Of a stretch of 64,000 nt of DNA, positions 33,301 through 48,300 are shown piece after piece. The stretch comes from Phalacrocorax aristotelis (Eukaryota > Chordata > Aves > Suliformes > Phalacrocoracidae), in assembly GCF_949628215.1 (NCBI RefSeq), contig NC_134276.1, forward strand, positions 8,459,690 through 8,523,689, in the 5' to 3' direction. The position numbers and the translations under genes were made by a program. The notes beneath the pieces were generated by a model, which did not search any database, was not told the DNA's origin, and saw nothing but the letters and a program-made list of their open reading frames with translations. Each line of letters opens with the position of its first letter. Positions within the stretch are counted from its first letter, which is position 1.

Positions 33301-36300
33301 GTGTGTAATTTTTCTGCTAACATCTTTTTCCGTCCGGTTCTGACGATAATGCCAATCTAAATGATCTGCATAAACATCTGTCTGTGAAGTAGTGAATCTC
33401 ATTCCACAGGAGTAACACTGAATTCCAGTGTACAGTCGATTTATAACGCTATCATAACGCCTAAAAAAAGTGAGGGGAAAAGTCTTAACCTTTCTTTGAA
33501 AAGAAACAGGTGAGAAGTCTCTCTGAGTGTTGCTTCATATGCCCACGAGTAGAGGAAAAGCATGAATCTACTGCAAGGTTACAGCATGCAATGTATCTGA
33601 ATTCTTCCCGATTTTCGTAACACAATTGAAACGTTCAAATAACAAACAATGGGCTCCTACTAACTATTCATGAGAAACACGCTAGTGTTGTGTTTCATGC
33701 CTACTAGCTTCATCACCTAATAGTGCATGAAATGGTAATACTTGCATTTGTCTCAGCTTTGCGAACTCCTAAAAAGGTGGTAAGATTAGTAGTAACAAAG
33801 GAAGAAGCATTGCCTTCAATGCACATCACAACCTTGCTGCTTAGCTAACAACATGCAACTTGTGTAAAGGGAGTTTTCCCAGGCTAAATTTCCCTTTTTC
33901 CTCCCTCAAATTCTCGAAAACTAACATCAAAAACAGCAGGTCCTCTTAGTCACAAAGTAACATACAATCTTTTAAAAGCTCTCAGCTGTCTTAGATTAAC
34001 TATCTAGATACTACCCTGTCATTATTCTTACTGCACTGTAAACTCATTCTACTATACGCACTGTCTCAGTTCTTCAACTGTGAAGTTAGTGAGGTCTGGA
34101 ACATTTTGATCTTCATTCTGGTCATCATCTTCCTCTTCAGCAGCTGGCTGGGACGATGTTTCATTCACTTCTAGAAAGCATAAAGGTATCATCAACATTT
34201 CAGTACATCATCAGAAAGAAACTGATGTGCTCCTGGAAGTGACTTTTATTCAAATTATTAATAAATATGATCTGACTATGCTAAAATACAAATGTGCAAT
34301 GGCCAAGACAGTAATCTTCTAACACAATTTTAAAAAAGGGACACAAGATACTGTAAATTACTCAGAATTTCCATTTAGGAAAACGGTATTTCACCTCAGT
34401 CTTTGGCATTAAATTCAGTCTCCAGAGACAGAAATAGTTCAAAAACTGACAAGAATCTGATTATAATCAAGACCAAGTTACCGAGGCACAGCACCAAAGA
34501 CAAACTGACTGCTCTGGATAGCTGAAGTGTACAAATCGAACAAGATACTAAGAATTTAATCCACCATATGCACTAAATTCCTTCCCCAAAACACAGTTCA
34601 GTTAAAAAAAAACACGCAGGAGTTCACAACAGTTCTTATACTTAGCTTTACACTTCAGCTGTGGATAAACTCAGTAGTTAGAAGGTAACAGTTCTACATA
34701 CGTGCTGAAGTGGAATCAGTTTTTGACAGTTTGAGGATGCCCGTTGACAGCAGTTTAGCAAACAGCTCATTGACATCAAGCTGCCCAAGGTGGTTATCGG
34801 GATATGAATGTGGAAGGGCTCCTAGGGACAAACATCAACATGCCCGGAGACAAAAGATTAGCATCAGAAATTTACTGCACTTTGATCAGTGTTATTTCAC
34901 AACATGCTTTTCCTTCTGCCTCCCATTTTTTATTTCAAATTACTTATTAACTCTCTTTGCTTTATGTCTAGTCCTTGGCTAATTTCTTCCCTGGCAACAG
35001 CTTCCTTCATAACATATTGTGAAGTGCTATGTAAGCTGGCTGCCCACACACAGATTTCTACTGGATACTCTTTATTAAAACATAGTATTTTCCTCATTTT
35101 ACGCTTGACTATTTCACCAGGACCAATCAACTTCATCACCTACTTTAATCATTTATGACTTTTTAGAAGCTTTTCATTACTAACCATTCATATGCTGGGC
35201 ATGTTTACACACCCTCGTGAACACAAACCAGACCTACTGACTGGTACCTTCCAGAAAAGCAGACCAAAGTTTTTTTTGCTTTAGCACAACTACACACCAA
35301 ACCCACATGGTTCATGAAAACTAATGAAGCCTTTGCTGTTTGAGGGAAACCCCTCAAAGGTACAAAGGTACTACAGAAACCACACCTATGGCCGCCTCAC
35401 CGAGGAGACTTCACACAGACCTGGAACATCAGGGCATTACAAAAGGGTAATTTTTGTGGCCACTAACAAACAGAATGATCCAAAAGTAGTAAAAGGAATT
35501 TAATTATTTCGTTACACACCTGCAGGGTTCTGAACAAAACTTCCAGGATTTGGCAAATACTGTTGACCTTGGCCATAAGGTCCTGGTTGACCAGACATGA
35601 GAGAAACCTGTGGAAGTAAACACTGAAGTATTTTTTGTATAGTAATGCAATTACAAACTTACTTTTTAAATTTTATCATTAACTTCTAGACATTCCTCAA
35701 GAATTCCATATATATTAAACTTCTTCCAGGAGTGACCTATGTCAGTTTGCTGTTGAAAGGTCCACGAATCACTACAAAACATTTCCCTCATTTTCATTTC
35801 CCACTAGAAAAATTTCAGAACACGTAACTCATTTTGCCTAGCACTTAAGTTAAAAATAAAAATTCCTTCTACCTATTGAGCCTTCAGTTACATTTTCCAC
35901 ACACGGTAGTTTCTTTTCAGTTGTTCCAGTTCACCAAAACAGAGCTTATCAGAACAAACTTCAAGAAACTCAACAAACGCCACTATTAATTCTTACCCAA
36001 TAATTAAAATAGCATCTGCTATACGAAACACATCCTGAAATCAGGATTTTTCAGCAAACCAGCTACAGTAAGCTTCAGGTAGAAAAAGTTTTCATACCTC
36101 ACTTGTAATAAAAAAATGGGGCTTTTTTATCCTAATTGACTACTTTCTGGATTTGCAAAAAAAAAAAAGTTTAAATTGTTTAACATTTTATCCTATTAGA
36201 GGTTAGCAGGACACATTACCTGCTTTCGTTCAATCAGTAAACTCCTCATGTTAATTTATGATGCCCCAAATGAAAAATGCCCTCTAAAATCTCTAATCTA

Positions 36301-39300
36301 CTGAAGCAAATCCCATCATTTTCATTGATGTACATTATCATCTTCCCCTTTGAAGAGAGCATTTCCAACAGGCCACAGCAAAGCCAACTGAACTCATAAA
36401 GCATGCTGGTGCCGAGATAATTTTAAAAGACTGTAGTTCAACAATGTCCATTTCTTCCTTAATTCTCCCAAGTTCTACTGGATCTCTCTTTAGAACTGGC
36501 TTGTCACCAGTACTAACAGCTGCAAAAAGACCACAGAATTATTTTTGTCCATTCTAATTCTATACCACTTAGAAAACAGTCATGCACATTCACTTACAGT
36601 ATCTTTTAATGCTTTATGAAGATTCACTTTTGTGGAAGTTTCATGAAAACACCCCAGGCTTCCAATTACCTAGCTTTGTTTTCAAGTTAAAAATACTGAT
36701 TTCATTGTCACATTCTGAGCTACAAAGTGATTGTAAAGTCCACTATTTTGTTTAATTTAAAAAAAGAAAAATTCTTAAAAACAGCAAAGCATGCCCTTCT
36801 TAAATTAACCAGAAACTACTGAAGGGTGACATTTTTAGCTTGAACCTGGCTCGCAGTCTGCCAGCTCTTCAGAAAAATCTTCAACTTTTAAAGGTAAGTC
36901 TCTACACAAAAATACTTCTGCAAGCAAACCATTTAATGCAATCAATTCTTACCTGATTACTTCCCATTGGCATATTATTGAAGTTCCCATATTGAGGACC
37001 CTGAAGACCTTTTTCATCAAAGTAATGTCCAGCTGCTCTCAATGGGAAATTCTGTGCTCCTGGGCCAGCTGGCCCATTGAAATTTGGTCCAGGCGAACCA
37101 TCAAATATATCAGGCCTCTGGAATTGCATCCCATGAGATGGCCCATTGTAGCCCTGGCCAGGATGTTCGACAAATGGACCTCCTTGTCCGTATGGTGACA
37201 TTTCTAGTCTTGAGGCAGGATGGTTAGCTACATTTTCGAAACGTGCACCTTGAAGGCCAAGGGGCAAGTCAAATCTAGAGGCTGGCTGGTGAGGTCCATC
37301 AAATCTCTGAGGTATGGCTGTATCAAATCGTGGTTGTGCCTGTTGGCCAGGCGCCCTTTCAAATCTCGGACCAGGTTGTCCATGAATTCCATCAAATCTT
37401 TGCAAGAGAGAGAGCTGTCCAGGCTGGCCATCAAATCCAGCTGCATGACAACCATCAAATCGCGGCCCAGCCCGCCCCAGAGGACCATCAAATCGAAGTC
37501 CGCCAGCTCCCTGGTGTACTGGTCCATCAATCAACCTAGGACCTACACCTGGCTGACCATGTGGTCCTTCTAATCTGAGCCCACCACCTGATGGCCCATG
37601 CGGCCCCTCAAATCTGAGCCCACCACCTGATGGTCCATGTGGCCCCATAGGCTGACCGTGTGGCCCCTCAAACCTGAGACCACCTCCAGGTTGACCATGG
37701 GGCCCCAATGGCTGTAAATGTGGCCCCTCAAACCTGAGGCCACCCCCTGGTTGACCATGAGGCCCCAAGGGCTGACCATGGGGTCCCTCAAACCTGAGAC
37801 CACCCCCTGGTTGACCTCGAGGCCCCATAGGTTGACCATGAGGTCCCTCAAACCTGAGACCGCCTGAAGGCTGACCACGGGGACCCTCAAACCTGAGACC
37901 AACTCCAGGTCCTTCAAATCTAGGACCGCCTACAGGCTGCCCTGCAGGCCCCTCAAATCGCAAAGGCCCACCTATCTGCCCAAGAGGTCCCTCAAATCTT
38001 AGTGGACCTCCTCGACCAACCTCTCCTGGGGGTCCTTCAAACCTCAGGGCCCCTGCCAGCTGCCCTGGTGGCCCATCAAATCTTAGGGCTCCAGCTCCCC
38101 CTGTTCCTGCCAGTGGTCCATCAAACTGAGATGCGCCGGCCCCCACCAAAGGCCCCTCGAATCTCAGAGCAGCCTGTCCAGGTGGCCCATCAATTCTGGA
38201 ACTTGAACCAGCAGCAGGACCATCAACAAAAGGACTTCCTTGTCCATCTACCCCAACCCTTGCAGCAGCCTGTCTAGGTGAGCCATCAAATAGAGGTCTG
38301 TCTTCCATTAGTGCGCTTATCCTCTGCTTTGCTTCAATGCCTCCAAATCTTGATCCTGGACTTTCTGGGAACGGTGCTTTCTCTGGATCTTCATACCTCG
38401 CTCTTTTGAAACGTTCACTGAATGGTGATCTTGGCTCCTCTCGAACACCTAAAAAAAAACCGGAAAAAATCAGAAAGCCACTCACTAAACTGTTGCCATT
38501 TATTTAACAGCTGTAAACTAAAGCAAAAACACACACCAGCTTGCCCAAGAAGCTGTCTTTCTTCGCGATTATCAAATCTGCAGATTGCATCACCATCTAT
38601 TTTCTGGAACTCTGTTGTGCTTTTCCCCTGTTGTCTAAGAGCATCTCTAAATTCTTCTGATTCTCCCCAGCTGTCATAAGGATCAAAGTTCTTAGAACCT
38701 CTTGCTCCTTTAGTAGCATTTTGTTCCTCCAATCTTCGTCGACCCTCAAGTGGTGAGAGGTTATCGGCAAAAGGTCTATTAGTGCCACTCACAGGAGAGT
38801 GTCTCCTTGATCTTTCTCCAAATGGTTCTTTTCTGTCAAACTGCACTCCACGCTTGGCTTTTGCCTGCTCACATTCTATTCCAGAGAGCAATGCGTCAGG
38901 CAAATGATAATCCAAAATATCAGGATCCAAGAGATCAAGCCTTGACAATGAATGCTGAACTTGTGTTCTTTTTAGTTTAGCCTTATGTTCATAGTATGTT
39001 AGTTCTGCATCTGACAGAAGAGGTTTCTTTTTCAAACCACATTTTTCCTCTGTAGGGCTATCCCAGACATTACATCTGTGCTTTCCTTCCTGATACTGGA
39101 ACAACTGTCGGATCTGATGAGCTACCATTAGGAACTCATCTTGTGTTATTTCACCAGATGTTAAGCGTTCATTGGCCTGTAATATAAAGTTAAAGTTTAG
39201 ACTTCTACGAAGAAAACAGAAGCAAACTATACCCAGGACACTTCTATGAAGACGCATTTATTAATATTACCTTCTTAAGTAATTCTCTCTTGCTTGCAGA

Positions 39301-42300
39301 TGTCAGTTCTTTGGGAATCTGTAAATTAGCATCCACACTTAACCGGTGCTGCTGCTTTGGTGCTCGGGGCGACAGAATTCCTTTACCAGCAGGCCAGTTT
39401 TCCCGGTGTCTTTGGTGAGGGGATTTACCAAGTGCTTGGTGTTCTTCATTCTGCTGCGAGCTGAAAGCAAGAATACATTTAAAATAGATTTGAAATAGAT
39501 TACATCTTTATTCAAGACATAGCTGTTGCATTCCTGTTACAACTCATCATGGCAAAACATCACTATCACCTTAGAATCTAAGTATGCATAATTTCCATAT
39601 CTCACTAACAGAAGTAAGTTAAACTTATCAATCTTAACAATCTGAACATTGCCTCCCAAAGCTGACTATGCTGGAGTCAACAGTAGAATTTCCACTGACT
39701 TCAAACAGTTGCTGTTTAAAAGATAGTAACTTACTTTTTATTTTCTTCCCAACCAGATTTCCACCTCTTGCCTGATTTGGATCCTTGCCAGTTTTCTGCA
39801 TTCTCCTTTGGATCAGGAGATGCTTTTGTAGAATGCTGGCTTGCTGTTTCCTGGGGCCTGTCTTCTGCAGGTTTTTTCACTCTCCTCGGATCTCGCACCT
39901 CTTGTTTAACATTTCTCTTACTAGAATTTCTTTCATCTCTTGCTGCTTGTGTACCTTCTTCAACATGAGACTGCTTAGGGCCTATCTGACGTATCTTCCC
40001 AATTTTAGGAGTGGATGAAGTGGGAGATAAACTCCTAAGCCTCCTTTTGGGTGATCTCCTCTCTCGCCTTTTTGGAGAATGTGTAGATGGTGACCGTGCC
40101 TTAGGAGAGCGTGATCGTGACCGTTTTCTACTACTTGATCTCCCTTGTTTTCCACCCTGTTTTTCTGATTCCTCTGTAGTCATGTCTTGTTTCTGAACAG
40201 CACCATTAATTACTTTATTTCTGCTGCCTACTGGCCTGTGTTCACATGTCTTATGCTCCTCTTTTTCTTTTTTCTCTGTACTTCTCCTCTTTTCTTTCAC
40301 CTCCTCCTCTTTGCCCTCTGACTTATCTTGAAGATGTCTTTTAAGTCTTGGATCCCGCTTACTAATTTCAGATACTTTTGTGCTTTCACATTCCTGGGTT
40401 TTAGTATCTTTAGTATTGGGTAGCTTATTTTTTAAAGGGGATGGTGATTTAGATTTTGCTTCTGACTGGTCAAGTTCTTTCTTCTGCGTTTTTTCGCTTG
40501 CTTTCAATTTTTCTTGCTTTGTTGAGTTTTGTTTTTCAGCCTGTGTTGTTTTGTTTGCCTTGGTATCAGACTGACTGGTCGTGCTTGGTGGAAATTCTTT
40601 CCTATGAGATTGATCCTTAGCATGAGAAGAATGTTGAGTCATCCTATTAAGTCGAGGATCCCTATTTACTATTTTGATATCATGAAGTGGAGGACTTGGG
40701 GATGGTTTGTTCTTTTCGGATTGCACAGCAGTCTGATGAGGTGGTTTCACCGTCATATGAGGTGTAGGAGACATGTGCTGCTTGGAAGGTGCTGGAACTG
40801 AAGCTATAGTAGATGATCCTTGCTGAACACTAAGAGATACAGCCTGAAATATTAAAAAAATCCAGCATTAATCTACACGACAACTCCTCCCCAGAGATGG
40901 TCCTATTTTGTCTTGAAACCAAAACTACAAATAGAAACATCTTGGAAGTGATGAGATTCAGCCATTTAACCAAAAACAACCCATTAATTGCTAATTACAA
41001 GCATTAAAGTAGTGCAGTACCGTTGCAAAATGCCAAATTCAAATACAATAGAAAAGCAGTACTACAGAGACAATATTGCAGAATATGTAATTTAGGCACA
41101 CATTCTCATTACAGCATTAGTTTTTCTGTATATTCCACATGCTCAAGGTAACCAAGCTGTGAAGTACCTCATAGAATTTTTGTATTTCTACACTTCAAAG
41201 ATCCTTTATTTTGGTATCATCAACTGCCAACAAAGCCAGACTTTCAATTACCAATGTAAAAGAATACAGCTTTACCACCACCTTCAGACGGTGGCATCAA
41301 ACCAACCTGCCCTAACAAGGAAATGCACTTTATTTCCAACGATCAGCCTTCCTTGTTCTATAAGAGCAAATATGTTTGAAAAAGCCTGGCTTGCTGGGAG
41401 CCGCAAGAAGAGGTGGAAGACGAGGATCACAGGCAGGCATCATTTTGGAGAGAAGTTTAAAAACAAGAAACTAAGAGGTTAAAAAAAGAGTGACGTTCTA
41501 TTTTGAGTGTGATTCTTAAGTTTTCAGGTAACAAACAGCATTCTGGAACCTGAGATCAACTTGCATTGCTCTAGTCTTAAAATAGCTATACTGGCCTAAG
41601 AGGAGGACAAAAATAATGTACCGCAGTTACCAGTATATACTGTCCAGAAGAAAGCAAGACCCAACTATGAAAGTTTCATCAACTATCCTACTCACCAACT
41701 GTGCTTTAGTCTGTTCCAGCTCCAGCTCTAATTTTTTTTGCTGAAGTTCTAGCAACTGCTTTTGCTTTGCAAGCAATTGCTGCCTTATCAGTTGCTCCTG
41801 TGTCAAATTCTTTTGTATTTCAGGAACAGCTGGAGGAGTAGAGGCACCAGAAGTGACAGCAGAGGTAGGTGCAGCAGATTCCTCTGGCTAAAAACGGAAT
41901 AAAAAAAGTTACATTTAAAATCCTGATGGAATCAACTAACTCCATCATGATCCAGTACTGGGACTTAGTTTGTATAGCAGTTATAAATTGCATTTTTAGT
42001 GCAAAATACAACTAAAAATTTAAAACCTTTGCCCCACTAGAATTTGCTTGCTGTGACAGGTATATACCATTTCACATGAATTAATCAGTGTTCCAAAATC
42101 TAGAATACAGTTTTGAAATATAAAAACTAAACCCATCAAATATGCTGAATTCGGAAATTCCTCTTACCTGTCTACAAAGGTCAGATACTTCATTCTTAAT
42201 ACACTAAATTGTCAAAATGCAGCATACAAACAATGAAAACTACACTTATTACCATCTGTTCATACAGTAGCCATGAAAACTTACCGATTTATTTAAAAAC

Positions 42301-45300
42301 TTAGGATTCACATGGATGCTAGAAGTATTCACATTTGGGGGCAGAGGTTTAATTGGCCAAGCAGGATCTAATGAGTTGACTCTGACATCAAGTGCATATA
42401 GTTTCTTCAAAGGAAAAATATCATCCCATGTGGAGCGTAATTTAAATAAACTTTTCCTAGTATTTTCATCCACCTAAAACAATAAAACAATTCTATGGCT
42501 TGTTAAGTTAATATAAAACAATTTCTTAAATTTTTCTGTAGAACTTAAGATTTCATTTATTTCCTATTTCTGTCAACAGTTTGCCATCTTAACACACTGA
42601 ACTTGCTACACAGGATTTATAAGCAGTGCAGATCATACATCTATACCAACAGAATCAATAACAGAAGTTCAAATGTGGAATTGTTGTTTCAAGGCCATTT
42701 GAAGGTTTTATTGTGTATTACCATTCTCTGAGAATTTTCTTTCAACTTTTCCATTACCAAAATTCTCATTTTACTTGCCCAATTTCTGTGGAAAAAATAC
42801 AGTAACAAAAATATTGAAAGGCAACAGCCTCTGAGACAATACATTAGTCAAGTGCTCATGCTGAATGGAGTAAAACAATGACAAAGAAATCAGGAAACAA
42901 CAAACTTTGTGAAGAGAAAAGGTGTTTTGCTCAGCTCTTTAGTCACTGAATGATTTTTTTTTTTCCAACAAATGCAACAAAAGGGGTATTCGCTAAAATG
43001 AAGTCAATTATATTTCAGTTAAGCTGCAAAATTAGACCCATCTGTGAGCCACAGATCAAGCATACTTGTAGGACCAGTGCCCACTTTATCTCATTACAAA
43101 CAGTTAGTTTGAATTATCTCATGACAGGTAAGTTAAAAATTTACAGAAAAGCAAAATTAAGTCATCTCCTAACTTGAGCAGTTCAATTAAACAATAAACA
43201 AAAAACATTTAAGGATAAAATATATGCAGCTGTCCTAATGTCAATATCCCAATTTAAACACTGACCATGTACATGGTTTTTGCTGCCGTTTTATTTTTAA
43301 GATGTTACAGCAAGACACTGTCTGAAAAGTTCCGAGGTTCTTTCGGGAAGGAGCAGGAACTTCAACAAAAAGAATTCATACTTAGCTATTGGGGGGTTGC
43401 CTCTATATAATTTTCAGTGAGAGAGTAAGAAGTTCACTGCAAAAGGTGCAAAAATGACTGAGCAAAAGCTTCTGACTTCAAGTGTCTAAAGATACCCTAG
43501 TGACCATTTACTGATAAAACAAAACTTCTAACAGTGTCAGTGCTGGAATTCTACCTGCATGTTTAAGACAACCAATTACACTATCAGAAGTGACTGTCAC
43601 TTTACACATTTAATTAATACACATTAATTAAATAGTTCTGGTTAGCTTAGTAGACAGTTAACCTATAGTACTCTGAAAATTAGTTATTACCCAGAGCTTC
43701 AGCTGCAACATTAAATGCAACTCAGTAAAAGAACATTCACAATTTAATAATGAAACAACATGTAAGTATCTACCTACTCTACACACAGGAGTTTAGGTTT
43801 TCTGTGGTCATTATTGCGATCTATTCCTTATTTCATCATGATTTTTACTTCTGAAAACCATATAAAGTATACTGGGATCTCAGATCCTTGCCAATATGTA
43901 ATCATAGATAAATACGCAAAAGCTCCATTCATCTCATTCATATGAGATGCCACTTTCTTATAGCATACAGGAAATCACAGAAGTTAACCTGTCACTTCTG
44001 ATCCAACTTAAACCCGTTCAAGTTCAGCCTTTCAAAACCTGGACTTTGATTTGCCTTTCTCACTGAGGAATAAGCACAACTGCTTCACTGGGTTTAAATA
44101 TTAAGAGCAAAGATTAAAAGATACGGCAGCAGTTTTCAGTGTTGAATAAAATTAAAACACATATTTGGAACATCATATAGCAATACATTCTAAGACCCTT
44201 CCCCCACAGCCCAGAGCATTTTTTTCAAATCACAGACCACCAGGAGAAAATCAGGTGTCAGTGCTATTCACTCTTCTCAGTTTAAGCACTCATTTTGCAC
44301 ATCACAAATTAAGTAAATCAGACAGATCTAACTACTGGAGAAGCTGTGAGAAATCCACAAGATATTGGTTCTCAGTCTATTCTTCGTATAAAGACTATTT
44401 ACTATCTTAAAAATAAACCAACAATTTGTAATTAACTGGGCTATACATTGCAGAAAGTCCATCCAGGTAAGCCATTGGTAACCACAATACTGTTAAGTAA
44501 AATCTTGCCTGGATAGGAAAATTACAAACTTTTACGAACCAAATTAAATTAAGTAAGACTCTGCATCTTTCAGCTAACATGTAACTTACACACTTGACAG
44601 CAGCAGGCATAATCTTCCAGGGTATAGATACAGTACTGAGACTTATAAAAAACAATCAATTTGTATAGTCCACCACCCAAGAAAACCCAAAACTGAAAGC
44701 ATGTATTTATTTTACCAGGAACAAATTTTGCTTAGAATACAGAACTTTTCTGAAAGTGTATATATACCTTTTCAAATACACAAATAAATGTTGCAACTAG
44801 GTTTTTAGTAAATGCAGTAAGATACTCTCTTCCCACATTCTTGACAATGGAATCCATAAGGTACATAACAGGGAGCTTCTCTGATGCAGGAGCCTGGAGT
44901 AATAAGAAGAAACTGAGAAGTTTAGTACAACAAAAACACATTTTAAGCTTTTTAAATAAAGGGATTACCAATCCCAGAAATACAGACCTCTCTTTTTGGT
45001 TGCCACTATAAACACCAAGGGATCTGGCTTGGGATTTTTTTGTTTATACAAAAACTTAACCTGGAAAATCAATACTCAGTTCAAAGTATAACGCAGTGGG
45101 TCTATCACACAAAAAAAGGAACACCTTATGTTATTTTGTTTGTGTATCAGAGCTTTGGAAAAAGGCAAAAAATAAAAAAGGAAAAAAGAAGCCCACAAGA
45201 CACTATCGCCGCTCGTGTACTGAGTGTAACCTCTCAAAACCCACTTGAGAAAATAACTTTTAAGTTAGCAGGAAACCATCGTCAGCACTTCAAGCAACTT

Positions 45301-48300
45301 CTTAAAAATAGTTTATAATTCAAACCTCATGAATTTTTCTTTTTCTGAATTTCACAGAACACAAATCAGACTTCTGGCAAATAGGCCAAAATAGTGAACT
45401 TCTGTAGCTGTGGATTGTACGTCGGGTATCACAGTCTTTTCATAAACTACACGCAGAATAGGTCGCAACTATTTTGTTGTAATCCAAACAGACGGAGCAA
45501 GGAGTCCCATTCGCTCTTGGCACTTGTAGATAGCAACAGTTCAGATTTCCAGAGTGCATGCAAAAATGCACAGTCAGAACAAAGTCCAAAATCCAGGCAA
45601 CACTCAACCACCTAGTCGACCACGTAAATGCACAGACAAGCTCAGGAACTGCAACCACGTTTTTCAGACAGGAGTCTTCAAACTCTGGACACATCTTTGC
45701 TACAAGAGGCGGCTTGGTTTTTGTTGTTTGGTTTTGGTTGGTTGGCTTGTTTGGGTTTTTTTTTAAAATCCATTTTCAAAACTTGTAGCAAGTTTGTGCG
45801 ATAGAAGTGTGGTGATGCTGGACCGCTACAGCAACTTCTAACATACACAAAACACTACTGGCCCAAATCAAGGGGATTTTAATGCCCACCATTGGCTTTC
45901 ACAAAGCAGAAGGCACAGCAAAGTTCCAGAAAACATCAGCAAGTACACAGACTTGTTGAAGAGGACAACGTGAAAGACAACACCACAAGCCATGTGTTGA
46001 CCATGATCCCCTTAGAAGAAAATCCACTCGTAGCATCCACTCGTATTAAGTCCCATTCACCATCCGGTAAGCTCAGGATAAAACCAGAGTAACTTCACTC
46101 ACTGGTCATTTTAAACTGGATAGGCCACTGGGTTAATTAACGACACCTTACTTCGCAGCCCCATTGTCCAGACAAGTGTGTGGAAGTGCTCTTGCTTTAA
46201 ATTTTAGATTTAATTCCTTCCCCTTTAAGGTGGTTCACAGACGGGCACTGAGTCAACAATACTTTTATATGGGTAAGTCACAATGTTTCCTTGCTCTTAA
46301 ATGTGTATTAATTTACCATGAACTGAAACTTAATATTGAAGAAGGGCAGAATTCCTTGTTAGTTGGGGGCAGGGTCACTGCCTTTGAGCATATTGAAAAA
46401 AGTAAAAAAGGCAGGTGGTGTATTTTGTACATAAAAGGACAGAAAAATTGAGTTAAATTAGCTAAAACTAACTGCAGCACATTAAAAGCCTATCTTATGC
46501 TATGACATAATACCAAGCTGTAAACAAGCTAATATGCAACAGGGTTAGAATAAAGGCATCTCTCTAGCCTTAGAAATCAAAGACTGTGGGTCTACAGCTA
46601 GTTAATATTAAACGTCTGTGGAATACTGGTTTCTTCTTTAAAGCAGTCTGCACAATGGCACATTAAAAACAGCACCCTAAGTCCTGAATGCCTGCTTTAT
46701 AAAAAAATGACAGTGCACCATTTTTTACTTTTAAAGTCAGCTGCTAGGGGAACAAAGAGCTGTCTCAGAAGCACCTATGCCCAAGAGCTGCTGAGATAGT
46801 ATGTTATATTCTTCCATTTCACCAATGTATGGAAGTAGCTTACTATAGTCATCTAAGCTTCAAGTTTGAGATGCTGGGGAATTATTTAGTAGCAAAGGCA
46901 CTATAACAAGTTTAACTGTCACTTTCATTATGCATCAGACTGTTAAAAGTAATCATACATGGAAGCATTAATCTAGTGAGAAAGCCTACTTCAAACTATG
47001 GCGCAGAATGAGCAGCTTAGCAGCGTACCCTGCTTCAAATATAAGCTACTCAGGTGTCACGTTTTAAGAACCATGACTTAAATACAGTTGGAATATTTAA
47101 GTCTTCTCATCTGGAAGCGTTTATTAGGTCAAGGTATCTAGTGCACACTCCAATAACCACAAAAGGGAATCCCAGACTGGAATGTATTTTGTTTTCAGGC
47201 GTTCTATACAGCATCCCCTAGCAAGAACGATGCCCACATGACACTAACCAAAAGGCAGGGAGGCGCCGCATAATCACCAGAACACAGAACACCACCACTA
47301 ACTCTGAGCTCATCAGCATAATATTAAAGACTTCATTACAGAATTCCCACTGTTCCTTCAAATAATGTAGGAAAGCTATTGTTGGAAATGTGTGGCTCTT
47401 TTTTATTAGTTTCCTAAAAGATTTCAAGTTTAAAATCATATCTGGCAATTGAACCCCAAGTCACAAACTCGTGCAAAAATTTGTTAAAAAAGACAACCTT
47501 GTATACAAAATGGGTCTTGGAAACAAATTCTGCACTATACAATGGTAAATAAAACGACAAATACATATTTCACACTTTTTATTTACAAATTTTATAATAC
47601 CAGTCACACATTTCAGAACCATTTATTAAGTTGTAAAGCAGACCACTCAAGTTTTACACTAAACAAACTGTCTCCAGGCAACACTTTTTAAAAGTGGCTT
47701 AGTAAAGGAGATCACTTTCCCAGAAATAACTAAAAACTCGCCTTGAATAAACCACAGTCACAAACAGTAACTAGGCAAAACTAACCATTGATACAGGATT
47801 TCAGAACATCTTAAAAAAAAAAACCACACTTCAGGGCAGGCTCTGAATCACCCAGAAATTAAAAAAAAAAAGATTTGACAGCATTGATATTTATCACAAA
47901 TCATTTTATACACATCCACTGCCCTTTAGGAGATATAATGGTGAGATCTATTAGATTATGAGGTCACCTCCCCAAGGAATGGCAGAACTCAGCCATTGGC
48001 AGCATTTAAAACTAGACTGGAAGAGGTCTGTGGAACACTAAAAAGCCATCCTGCATTGATAGAAAGATAGATTAAATAACTTAAGAGATCCTTCCCTCCC
48101 CGTCATTAGGTAGTACGATTCTCACCATTATAAACCACGATTTAAAAGCCAAAGGAAAAAAGCCTTTGAACACCTGAGATCAGAGGGAGCAAGGGAAGCA
48201 ACGGGGGAGGGGTGACTAGCACGAATAGGCGGGGGGGGTGTTTGTTGAAAAAAAGAACCCTTTTCTTACAAAATGCTCTTGTTAAAAAGGTGCTGTAACC

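Larger units (their letters stand above)
30305..35519 (-). other. PCF11 introns 9-15
   Basis: Introns of about 0.47-1.1 kb between the 3' exons listed. No additional exon, snoRNA-like box C/D pair or transposon recognised. A plus-strand frame at 32711-33088 overlaps exon 13 and is its antisense shadow. Confidence 0.5.

Noticed and set aside
37220-37917. Plus- and minus-strand frames overlapping the PCF11 FEGP exon
   Set aside because: Off-frame readings of the tandem-repeat coding sequence; the true frame has the FEGP signature and continuous splicing phase.
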